NCBI GenBank assembly: GCA_003454415.1
Contig: DMKG01000308.1
Coordinates: 1 to 5,697 of the forward strand
DNA length: 5,697 nt
Direction of reading: 5' to 3'
From: Alphaproteobacteria bacterium
GTDB taxonomy: Bacteria; Pseudomonadota; Alphaproteobacteria; UBA11222
Of this stretch, positions 1-5,697 are shown piece by piece (within the stretch, counting starts at the first letter, position 1; each line of letters opens with the position of its first letter). Position numbers and translations under genes: made by a program. The notes under the pieces were generated by a model. It ran no database searches and was not told the DNA's origin. It worked only from the letters and a program-made list of their open reading frames with translations.

Positions 1-453
1 GGACCGGCCAATAAGCGGCAGTTCCTCATCGGCAGGGGTGTTGCGTCCACCGCCTTCTGCAGGCGAATTTTTCTGCGCGGCCAAAGCGCGGCGCACCGTC
101 TTGGTCAGTTCATTCAGATCAAAAGGTTTCGGAAGATATTCATAAGCCCCTTTTTCTGTGGCCTTTAACGCCGTCATCAGGGTGTTCTGCGCACTCATCA
201 CGATAACCGGCAGGCCGGGACGCTGCTTTTTGATGCGCGGAAGAATATCAAACACATTACCGTCAGGCATCACCACGTCCGTGATCAGCAGATCGCCTGC
301 GCCTTCCGAAATCCAGCGCCATAGATTGGACAGATTTCCAGTGGAGCGAACATTGTATCCAAGCCTCGCCAGCGCCTGGTTGAGAACGGTCCGGATCGCA
401 TTGTCATCGTCCGCGATGATGATCGTTTCGGGTGTCGTCAAGCTTACCGCCAT
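1..453 (-). CDS. ntrC: Nitrogen regulation response regulator NtrC, N-terminal part (cut by window edge)
   Basis: NtrC is the sigma-54 enhancer-binding response regulator that NtrB phosphorylates under nitrogen limitation; it switches on genes for nitrogen assimilation. Only 151 codons are visible, and the frame is open to base 1. They encode a complete receiver domain (about residues 9-125): acidic pocket D15-D16-D17, phosphoacceptor D59 in [11 protein letters not shown], the switch residue S87 in VIVMSAQN, and K109 in YLPKPFD. A polar linker follows (about 126-143), then LPLIGRS, which is how the AAA+ domain of NtrC proteins begins. The AAA+ and Fis-type DNA-binding domains lie beyond the left edge. 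The ATG at 453 sits inside the end of ntrB (10-base overlap), with only a weak GGA-type ribosome site ahead of it, so translation is probably coupled to ntrB. NtrX is the nearest alternative, but the direct position after ntrB favours NtrC. Confidence 0.94.
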   Translation of the reverse strand, partial: MAVSLTTPETIIIADDDNAIRTVLNQALARLGYNVRSTGNLSNLWRWISEGAGDLLITDVVMPDGNVFDILPRIKKQRPGLPVIVMSAQNTLMTALKATEKGAYEYLPKPFDLNELTKTVRRALAAQKNSPAEGGGRNTPADEELPLIGRS

Positions 454-1592
454 GATTTCTGTCCAGTGTTTTTCTGCCTGTGAATGGGCAGTAATGTCCG
501 GAATGTCGTGCGCCGGGGGTGGGCGTCGCACTCGATGACGCCGCCGTGATCGCCAATGATTTTCGCCACAAGAGAAAGGCCGAGCCCTGTCCCATTGGGT
601 TTTGTGCTGACAAACGGATCGAAAAGATTTGCGCGAATATCTTCAGGGATGCCGGGACCATTGTCACGCACGCACACTTCCAGGGGCAGAGCCATTCTGT
701 CCTTGCTCCCGGGCGCCGCCAGTTTCATTCCATGACGGAAAGCCGTGGAAAGCACAATTTCCGCGCCATTTACATTCTCCAGCGCCTCCGCAGCGTTCTT
801 CACCAGATTGAGGAATACCTGAATCAGCTGGTCGCGGTCTCCCATTACTTCGGGAAGGGATGGGTCATATTCTTCGATAAAACGTATACGCCTGGCGAAG
901 CCCGCCTCCGCGATCTGGCGTACATGCCCGAGGACCTGATGAATGTTCACGGGATTACGCTGCAGCGGCCGCTGATCGCTGAAAGCCTCCATCCGGTCCA
1001 CAAGTCCGCAGATCCGGTCCGTCTCGCTGCAGATCAGCTGAGTGAGACTCCTGTCCGCATCATTGACATTCTGTTCGACCAGTTGCGCCGCGCCGCGAAT
1101 GCCTGAGAGCGGGTTCTTGATTTCGTGGGCCAGCATCACAGCCATCCCGATCACAGAACGCGCGGCGTTGCGGTGTGTAAGCTGCTGATCCATTTTACGC
1201 GCGATGCTTGCTTCCCGCAGGACCAGAAGGATCGAGCCGCCCTGGTCTCCAATAGGCGCCACCTGCACATCCGCCTCACGCTCGCCCGCGTACGGCGTAC
1301 TGAGATCAACGCTATACTCCCAAACCGAGACGCCGGATTTGCGAACCTGACCGATCAGGGTGAGCACGGGGCTCCCAAAGGGCATCAGCTTGCTCAATGG
1401 CTGATTGAGCAATATGGGTCTGCCGGATTTGAAGAACTCCTGCGCCTGCACATTCACGTAAAAGATCCTGTCTGCATCATTGACGGCGATCACAGGATCA
1501 GGAATCGCGTCAAGAAGCATTTCCGCATTTGGCGGAGGCTCGCTTTCAGTACGATGGGCCATCTTCTTGAACAGGGGGATTTTCGGGCTCAT
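444..1592 (-). CDS. ntrB: Nitrogen regulation sensor histidine kinase NtrB
   Basis: NtrB is the cytoplasmic kinase/phosphatase of the NtrB-NtrC pair, controlled in known systems by PII (GlnB) according to nitrogen status. The 382-residue protein has no signal peptide or membrane segment. A PAS-like sensor domain covers about residues 20-130. The dimerisation/phosphotransfer box is [20 protein letters not shown] with the phosphorylated H156. The ATPase domain shows the N box around [10 protein letters not shown] (N262, N266), the G1 box D310-NGPGIP, an F box LFDPFVSTK, and the G2 box GTGLGLS from G334. All kinase motifs are intact. The start at 1592 is chosen because its ATG overlaps the dusB stop (ATGA) and has GGGAG eight bases upstream, inside dusB; Met11 (1562) is a poorer alternative. 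The arrangement dusB-ntrB-ntrC is the standard alphaproteobacterial one. Confidence 0.96.
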   Translation of the reverse strand: MSPKIPLFKKMAHRTESEPPPNAEMLLDAIPDPVIAVNDADRIFYVNVQAQEFFKSGRPILLNQPLSKLMPFGSPVLTLIGQVRKSGVSVWEYSVDLSTPYAGEREADVQVAPIGDQGGSILLVLREASIARKMDQQLTHRNAARSVIGMAVMLAHEIKNPLSGIRGAAQLVEQNVNDADRSLTQLICSETDRICGLVDRMEAFSDQRPLQRNPVNIHQVLGHVRQIAEAGFARRIRFIEEYDPSLPEVMGDRDQLIQVFLNLVKNAAEALENVNGAEIVLSTAFRHGMKLAAPGSKDRMALPLEVCVRDNGPGIPEDIRANLFDPFVSTKPNGTGLGLSLVAKIIGDHGGVIECDAHPRRTTFRTLLPIHRQKNTGQKSWR

Positions 1593-2575
1593 GCCGCCAG
1601 CTCCCGAAGGCTGGCCCTTTCATACCGGTCCAGCTCCTTTAACACCTCCTCCGGATATTCCCGCGTCACGAGAACACGGCGCAACTCCTGCCCATCTGGA
1701 AACTGCGCTGCATACCAGCCCAGATGCTTGCGCGCCATAGGCACGCCAACCCTTTCCCCGTAATGCGCCAGCAACGCGGTATAATGCCTGCGCAGAATCT
1801 CAAGTCGCGCGGCAAATGATGGCGGCGGCAATTTTCTTCCCGTGGCGAGATAATGGCGTATCTGTTCGGGGAACCAGGGACGCCCGCAAGCCCCGCGACC
1901 GACCATCACGGCGTCCGCGCCCGATAGCGCCAACGCCTCCGCGGCGTCTTCTTCACAAAGAATATCGCCATTGATGACGACCGGAATCCGCACCGCCTGT
2001 TTGACCTCGGCGATAAATTTCCAGTCCGCCCGCCCTTTGTAAAACTGGCAGCGCGTGCGGCCATGCACCGTTATCAGTTGAACCCCCAGGGCTTCGGCGC
2101 GGCGGGCCAGTTCCGGCGCGTTGCGGGTATCCGAATCCCAGCCGGTGCGCATCTTCAGGGTTACGGGCAGGGATACCGCCCGCACGACAGCCTCTATCAG
2201 TCTGGCGGCGTTATCCAGATCCCGCATGAGCGCCGAGCCTGAATAACCATTAACCACTTTCTTTGCGGGACAGCCCATATTGATGTCGATGACTTCTGCG
2301 CCAAGAGCGGCGCAGAGCCTGGCTGCCTCCCCCATGCTCTGGGCTTCACAGCCGGCAAGCTGGATGGCCAGCGGCTGTTCGCCGGCAGAGCTGTAGATTT
2401 TCCTCTGCTGCGCCGGCGGGCGCGACATCAACTCCCGGCTTGCCAGCATTTCAGAATATACAAGACCGGCCCCCATCTCCCGGACGATGCTTCGCATGGG
2501 CAAATCTGTTATACCGGACATCGGCGCCAGAAATACCGGATGCTGGATATATAAAGGTCCAAGACGAATGGTCAT
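1589..2575 (-). CDS. dusB: tRNA-dihydrouridine synthase, DusB/NifR3 family
   Basis: Flavin-dependent enzyme that reduces specific uridines in the tRNA D-loop to dihydrouridine using NAD(P)H. The 328-residue length is normal for DusB. The N-terminal FMN-binding TIM barrel shows [14 protein letters not shown] (about 15-28), QLAG (72-75), the catalytic Cys102 in [10 protein letters not shown]141 in LKMRTGW, H171 in VHGRTR, NGDI (202-205) and the phosphate-binding [10 protein letters not shown] (225-234). The helical C-terminal domain (about 250-328) contains MARKHLGWY. The gene was historically called nifR3 because it heads the ntrBC operon in alphaproteobacteria; being first here it fixes the operon promoter upstream of 2575. 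An in-frame stop lies two codons before the ATG, so the start cannot be further upstream. No good Shine-Dalgarno precedes the start, which is odd and fits a very short leader. The end overlaps ntrB by four bases. Confidence 0.96.
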   Translation of the reverse strand: MTIRLGPLYIQHPVFLAPMSGITDLPMRSIVREMGAGLVYSEMLASRELMSRPPAQQRKIYSSAGEQPLAIQLAGCEAQSMGEAARLCAALGAEVIDINMGCPAKKVVNGYSGSALMRDLDNAARLIEAVVRAVSLPVTLKMRTGWDSDTRNAPELARRAEALGVQLITVHGRTRCQFYKGRADWKFIAEVKQAVRIPVVINGDILCEEDAAEALALSGADAVMVGRGACGRPWFPEQIRHYLATGRKLPPPSFAARLEILRRHYTALLAHYGERVGVPMARKHLGWYAAQFPDGQELRRVLVTREYPEEVLKELDRYERASLRELAA

Positions 2576-2584
2576 TTTTTAGGC

Positions 2585-2614
2585 ATTCTATTAAAATGAT
2601 TAATTCATAGGCAA
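2585..2614 (-). promoter_or_regulatory. Candidate sigma-70-like promoter of dusB-ntrB-ntrC
   Basis: Reading leftward, a -35-like TTGCCT (plus positions 2609-2614; 4 of 6 to TTGACA) is followed after 18 bases by a -10-like TAGAAT (2585-2590; 5 of 6 to TATAAT). Transcription would start near 2578, about three bases before the dusB ATG. A rival -10, GATAAT, lies further upstream at about 2615-2620, with a poorer partner TTGCAG at -35 and a 15-base gap. AT-rich DNA yields such matches by chance, so this is a candidate only. Confidence 0.35.
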
Positions 2615-2637
2615 AATTATCATTGTTTAGACAAGGC

Positions 2638-2654
2638 TGCAAGTAATCGCTGCA
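2638..2654. promoter_or_regulatory. Candidate NtrC binding site (TGCA-N9-TGCA)
   Basis: The 17-base element TGCAAGTAATCGCTGCA has the same length and the same outer half-sites as the known NtrC consensus TGCACC-N5-GGTGCA. The eight outer bases all match, but the four inner consensus bases match only in part (AG for CC, GC for GG). It lies in the divergent region, centred about 68 bases upstream of the proposed dusB transcription start and close to where the ispDF promoter should be. Autoregulation of ntrBC by NtrC is known in related bacteria, so the site is plausible, but binding is inferred from pattern alone. Confidence 0.35.
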
Positions 2655-2666
2655 CGGCAAATTACA

Positions 2667-2672
2667 TATTAT
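2667..2672 (+). promoter_or_regulatory. Candidate -10 element of ispDF
   Basis: TATTAT sits 38 bases before the ispDF ATG and would give a leader of roughly 30 bases that includes the AAGGAG ribosome site. No convincing -35 box is found 16-19 bases upstream (TAATCG at 17), so either the promoter is weak or activated, or the real one is elsewhere in 2576-2709. Confidence 0.25.
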
Positions 2673-2691
2673 TCTGTTTTTTCTAGAGGAT

Positions 2692-2697
2692 AAGGAG
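2692..2697 (+). promoter_or_regulatory. Ribosome binding site of ispDF with long spacer
   Basis: AAGGAG is a strong Shine-Dalgarno core, but 12 bases separate it from the ATG at 2710, more than the usual 5-9. No in-frame start codon lies nearer to it, and the IspD nucleotide-binding motif begins within a few residues of the ATG, so the start at 2710 stands. A weaker AGAAG (2701-2705) sits four bases from the ATG. Confidence 0.6.
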
Positions 2698-2709
2698 CTT
2701 AGAAGCGTC

Positions 2710-3861
2710 ATGCAGATTGCCGCGCTGATCATGGCGGCCGGAAGGGGAACACGTACCGGTGATATTTTACCAAAGCAATATAAAGAGTTAGAAGGCAAGA
2801 CCATTCTGCGCTGGACGTTGCGGCCATTCCTGAACCATCCGAAGATCGCTTCTGTCAGAGTGGTGATACACCCTGAGGATCAGGAGCGTTATGAAGCAGC
2901 CATTTCCGGTCTATCCTTGGGAAAGCCGATTACGGGTAAAGACAGCCGTCAGGCTTCCGTGCTTGCCGGGTTGGAGGCGCTGGCGCCGGACGCACCCGAG
3001 CTCGTGCTGATTCATGACGCCGCCCGGCCTTTTGTCGACGCCGGCATAATGGATAGGATAATCGACGCCCTGCAAGCGTGTGATGGCGCCATCGCCGCCA
3101 TACCTGAAACCGATAGCCTTAAATACGCCGAAAACGGCAGGATATTGCGCAACGTCCCGCGTGATGGGCTGTGGCGGGCGCTGACGCCCCAGGGCTTTCA
3201 TTTTCAGCCCATTCTCAAAGCCCATCGCCAGACCGCAGGCATGAATTTGACGGATGACGCCGCTGTAGCGGAACAGGCCGGATTGCGCGTCCAGCTGGTA
3301 AGCTCAACCGAAGAAAACTTCAAGATCACCCATGCAGATGATTTCCGGCGCGCGGAACGCTTGCTGCAAAGATCCGTGCGGCAGACCCGGTCAGGCATCG
3401 GTTATGACGTGCATCGTTTCGCGCCAGGTGGAAGCGTCATTCTATGCGGGGTCGAAATCCCCCATGACAGAAAGCTGAGCGGGCATTCCGATGCGGATGT
3501 AGCGCTGCACGCCCTTACGGACGCCCTTCTGGGAGCGGTCGCGCGCGGGGATATCGGTCAGCATTTCCCTCCCTCCGACCCCAGATGGAAAGGCGCTCCC
3601 TCCGATGTTTTTTTACGTCATGCAGGCGATATTGTGCGGAAAATGGGGGGCGAAATTATAAATCTGGATGTCACGATCATCTGTGAGGCGCCCCGTATTG
3701 GGCCGCATCGCCTGGCGATGCAGCAGCGCATCGAGGAAATTCTGGAACTATCTTCCGGCCGCGCCAGCGTCAAGGCCACCACGACCGAAACTCTGGGTTT
3801 TACCGGACGCGGCGAAGGCATTGCGGCACAGGCGCTTGCGGTCGTAAGCGTGCCGGCGTGA
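2710..3861 (+). CDS. ispDF: Bifunctional IspD/IspF: MEP cytidylyltransferase and MEcPP synthase
   Basis: This fused enzyme carries out two non-consecutive steps of the MEP pathway to IPP/DMAPP: CTP + MEP to CDP-ME (IspD), and CDP-ME 2-phosphate to MEcPP with loss of CMP (IspF). The step between needs IspE, not seen here. Residues 1 to about 220 are IspD: ALIMAAGRGTR with R15, PKQY with K22, DAARPF with D103 and R106, DSLK (133-138 region), R151 in PRDGLW, TPQGF, and K205 in NFKIT. After a very short linker, residues 227-383 are IspF: GYDVHRF with metal ligands D233 and H235, GHSDADVALHALTDALLG with H259 and the third metal ligand H267, GDIGQHFPPSD, VTIICEAPRIGPH, and KATTTETLGFTGRGEGIA. All expected active-site residues I checked are present in both halves. 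The length of 383 is normal for the fusion, which is typical of alphaproteobacteria. The next gene overlaps its stop codon. Confidence 0.97.
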   Translation: MQIAALIMAAGRGTRTGDILPKQYKELEGKTILRWTLRPFLNHPKIASVRVVIHPEDQERYEAAISGLSLGKPITGKDSRQASVLAGLEALAPDAPELVLIHDAARPFVDAGIMDRIIDALQACDGAIAAIPETDSLKYAENGRILRNVPRDGLWRALTPQGFHFQPILKAHRQTAGMNLTDDAAVAEQAGLRVQLVSSTEENFKITHADDFRRAERLLQRSVRQTRSGIGYDVHRFAPGGSVILCGVEIPHDRKLSGHSDADVALHALTDALLGAVARGDIGQHFPPSDPRWKGAPSDVFLRHAGDIVRKMGGEIINLDVTIICEAPRIGPHRLAMQQRIEEILELSSGRASVKATTTETLGFTGRGEGIAAQALAVVSVPA

Positions 3862-4352
3862 AACCTGCGAAACCACCGGAGGAGCTGGGCTTCCTTCACC
3901 CCGTAACGCTGACCGCCACATGGTGCGGCGCAGGACTTTTGCCTGGCGCCCCCGGGAGCTGGGGATCGCTGGCCGCCCTGCCCTTCGCCTGGGGAATTAC
4001 CCTCACGGCAGGCCCCTGGGGGCTACTCATGGCGGCTTTCTGCGTTTTCATTGCGGGATGCTGGGCGGCCGCGCATTACTCGCGCTGCGCCGGACAGAAA
4101 GACTGCCAGCATGTCGTAATCGACGAGGTTGCCGGCCAATGGATTGCGCTCAGCTTCGCGCCTGTTGACCCATTCGTCTATTTCTGGGCTTTTTTCCTGT
4201 TCCGGGTGTTGGATATTTTTAAACCCTGGCCGGCGAATCTTGCGGACCGCGTATTATCCGGCGGCTGGGGCATCATGCTGGACGACGTGATTGCGGGAAC
4301 CTATGCCGCGCTGTCCCTGCATCTTGGTCTTTACGCTATCGGCCTGTTATAG
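3858..4352 (+). CDS. pgpA: Phosphatidylglycerophosphatase A
   Basis: Inner-membrane phosphatase that removes phosphate from phosphatidylglycerophosphate to make phosphatidylglycerol, the precursor of cardiolipin. The 164-residue protein carries the PgpA signatures in order: GLLPGAPGSWGSLAALP (26-42), VVIDEVAGQWIAL (86-98), FRVLDIFKPWP (115-125) and GGWGIMLDDVIAGTYAAL (135-152). Hydrophobic segments at about 36-70, 94-118 and 143-164 fit its known membrane nature. The start is GTG at 3858, overlapping the ispDF stop (GTGA), which points to coupled translation because little ribosome site is visible ahead of it. No in-frame ATG lies between it and the first family motif. A GGAGGAG at 3878-3884 inside the gene leads to no usable start. 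The gene ends tail to tail with the TPR gene, overlapping it by six bases. Confidence 0.93.
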   Translation: MKPAKPPEELGFLHPVTLTATWCGAGLLPGAPGSWGSLAALPFAWGITLTAGPWGLLMAAFCVFIAGCWAAAHYSRCAGQKDCQHVVIDEVAGQWIALSFAPVDPFVYFWAFFLFRVLDIFKPWPANLADRVLSGGWGIMLDDVIAGTYAALSLHLGLYAIGLL

Positions 4353-5684
4353 ATCACGGCGGTAGGACGCCATGAAATCGCGCAGGGTGTCAATTCCTGC
4401 GATCGTACTGGCGAGCTGGCGGAACCCCACCCCATTTCCCGATGCAGAGCGCGTAATTACATCAAAACTGCCGGCATAGGCGCTGGCGGCCATCGCGTTC
4501 CCGTAACGGTTCTGCAGCTTGTCCAGCTCCGCCTGCTGACCCGCCAGCGCATAGGCGATGGCTGCGCGCATGACACGGCTCTGACCGGCAGCCCCCAGCG
4601 GCTTATCCGACGGGGTGCTTTCCAGAACCTTGAGCAGGCTGATCGCAGCCATCGGCCAGTCCTGTGACGCCCAGTATATGTCCGCCCGCAAGAGATTCGC
4701 CTCACCTTGATCGTAACCGGCGATGAGTTCGAGCGCCTGTTCGAATTCTGATAACTCCATTAGCGCCCGAGCCTCCAGTATCAGCCGACGAAACGTCAGA
4801 TCCTCGGGCAATCTGGTCTGTTGGGTGCGCCGGATCGTATCCAGGGCCTTGTCCGGATTTTTGTTCAACAACTCGATCACAGCAAGCCGGGCGGCCACCT
4901 GAGCTTTCGCCGTTCCTTCCAGACGGAATTTGACCTGATGATCCAGGAGTTCAACCGCCTCATCCAGCAAATCCACGGCGACGAGACGCTCACCAAGACG
5001 GCGGATCATTTCATCACCCTCGCTTCCCAGGGGCGTCAACTCCCGAAAATCATAATAAAGCGCCAGCGCCTTCACGGCAGGCATGGATTTAGCGCCATCC
5101 TGCAGAAAAAGATTCGTGAACACCTCATGCATCTGATCTGCAATGCGGCGGGAGCGGTCCGTATTCGGATAATAGGTCACCGCTGCGCGCATGACGCTGA
5201 GGCCCTCACGATACTCATTATTGGCGATATAGCGTTCCCCCAGCGCTTCAAGCACTTTCAGCTCGGTATCATCACCCCGCCAGGCGTAACGCAGAGCTTC
5301 AAGCTGTTCGATGGTTTTGGCGTTATCCAGACTCCCCAATCTGTTCAGCAGCAGCAGTCTGGCTAAGCGTGCAGGAACCGACGTTGGAAGAAGGCGCCGG
5401 GCGATGACTTCATCATAACCCCTGAGGGCTTCATCGGTTTTTCCGCGCGCCTCATACAGACGCGCCTGGAGAAGCTTTGCTTCGCTAACCAGAGAGGGCG
5501 GAAGGTTCTTCACTGGCACATTATTCAACTCGCGCTCGGCGCGTTCCGTTTCCGCCACCTGAAGCGCCGCCGCGCCTGCCAGGACACGCATTTCGGCGCG
5601 GATCCTGTCAGGATATTTTCCTATGACCGCAAAGCCGCTGTCAAATGCGCGCAGTGCGTCTTTCCATAAACCCTGGCGCGCCAT
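4347..5684 (-). CDS. TPR-repeat protein of unknown function, C-terminal part
   Basis: The 445 visible residues are nearly all amphipathic helix pairs in tetratricopeptide style. The clearest units are at about 68-98 (LLQARLYEARGKTDEALRGYDEVI), 144-176 (LEALGERYIANNEYREGLSVMRAAVTYYPN), 265-290 (LAVIELLNKNPDKALDTIRR), 302-325 (ILEARALMELSEFEQALELI) and 329-355. Such arrays bind other proteins; I do not recognise the family and assign no pathway. The chain ends in a distinct segment, FRQLASTIAGIDTLRDFMASYRRDL. No catalytic motif is visible. The ATG at 5682-5684 directly abuts adapter sequence and the protein there already looks like mid-repeat (GLWKDALRAFDSG), so the true start is probably missing and the gene is longer. 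A signal peptide, if any, would be in the missing part. It is convergent with pgpA and so not part of the ispDF unit. Confidence 0.8.
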   Translation of the reverse strand: MARQGLWKDALRAFDSGFAVIGKYPDRIRAEMRVLAGAAALQVAETERAERELNNVPVKNLPPSLVSEAKLLQARLYEARGKTDEALRGYDEVIARRLLPTSVPARLARLLLLNRLGSLDNAKTIEQLEALRYAWRGDDTELKVLEALGERYIANNEYREGLSVMRAAVTYYPNTDRSRRIADQMHEVFTNLFLQDGAKSMPAVKALALYYDFRELTPLGSEGDEMIRRLGERLVAVDLLDEAVELLDHQVKFRLEGTAKAQVAARLAVIELLNKNPDKALDTIRRTQQTRLPEDLTFRRLILEARALMELSEFEQALELIAGYDQGEANLLRADIYWASQDWPMAAISLLKVLESTPSDKPLGAAGQSRVMRAAIAYALAGQQAELDKLQNRYGNAMAASAYAGSFDVITRSASGNGVGFRQLASTIAGIDTLRDFMASYRRDL

Positions 5685-5697
5685 AGATCGGAAGAGC
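5685..5697. other. Untrimmed Illumina adapter at contig end
   Basis: The final 13 bases are AGATCGGAAGAGC, identical over their whole length to the common start of Illumina TruSeq-type adapters, and they lie flush with the end of the sequence. In such libraries the first A is the A-tail added before ligation, so genuine genomic sequence ends at 5684. This stretch should be treated as an artefact and not translated or used to define a gene start. Confidence 0.93.

Noticed and set aside
519..1763. Long plus-strand open frames (519-1106 and 1125-1763) opposite ntrB and dusB
   Set aside because: They lie antisense to genes with every family motif intact, and their own translations show no recognisable domain and an unnatural His/Arg-rich composition. 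They are shadows of GC-rich coding sequence.
2596..2608. Imperfect palindrome ATGA-TTAAT-TCAT as an operator
   Set aside because: It is only 13 bases long, with a central mismatch and AT-rich surroundings where such symmetry is frequent. It falls within the candidate promoter spacer, but nothing else supports it.
2576..2709. Sigma-54 promoter (TGGC-N8-TTGC type) upstream of dusB or ispDF
   Set aside because: Scanning both strands by eye I found no GG-N10-GC arrangement with acceptable flanks.
2451..2804. Minus-strand open frame across the dusB start and ispDF start
   Set aside because: It overlaps the start regions of two certain genes in other frames, has no family resemblance, and would occupy the divergent promoter region.
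3878..3884. GGAGGAG inside pgpA as a ribosome site for a shorter pgpA
   Set aside because: No in-frame ATG, GTG or TTG follows at a workable distance before the family motif. The string is explained by Pro-Pro-Glu-Glu codons.
3920..4168. Open frame starting at the ATG at 3920
   Set aside because: It is out of frame with pgpA and lies wholly inside it; pgpA carries all PgpA motifs.
1..5697. Mobile element, CRISPR array, tRNA/rRNA gene, riboswitch, defence system or other undescribed system
   Set aside because: There are no repeats, transposase or recombinase motifs, tRNA-like folds or foreign gene content. Apart from the TPR gene all genes are recognised housekeeping or regulatory genes in a familiar order.

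Overview
This is a compact, ordinary-looking stretch of an alphaproteobacterial chromosome. Three things suggest this: the order dusB(nifR3)-ntrB-ntrC, a fused ispDF gene, and pgpA directly behind it. The dusB-ntrB-ntrC cluster is a classic alphaproteobacterial nitrogen-regulation operon. I cannot place it below class level from sequence alone. Genes fill nearly everything; the only real intergenic space is 134 bases (2576-2709), which is AT-rich (44 G/C of 134 by my count) against clearly GC-rich coding sequence.

Layout. Leftward from 2575 run dusB (tRNA dihydrouridine synthase), ntrB (nitrogen sensor kinase) and the first 151 codons of ntrC (its response regulator, cut by the left edge). 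The genes overlap by 4 and 10 bases, so they are almost certainly one mRNA with coupled translation. Rightward from 2710 run ispDF (two steps of MEP-pathway isoprenoid synthesis) and pgpA (phosphatidylglycerophosphatase A), joined by a 4-base GTGA overlap. From the right edge, on the minus strand, comes the C-terminal part of a TPR-repeat protein of unknown function. Its stop codon overlaps the end of pgpA tail to tail.

Control. The 134-base divergent region must carry the promoters for both units. I see a plausible sigma-70-like promoter for dusB that would give an almost leaderless transcript. I also see a TGCA-N9-TGCA element with the outer geometry of an NtrC binding site, which would suggest autoregulation of the ntr operon and possibly an effect on ispDF. 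Both are inferences from pattern only.

Artefact. The last 13 bases (5685-5697) are exactly the common Illumina adapter prefix. The window therefore ends in untrimmed adapter, not genome, and the apparent start of the TPR gene at 5684 is most likely just an internal methionine next to it. I found no mobile element, CRISPR array, RNA gene or undescribed system here.
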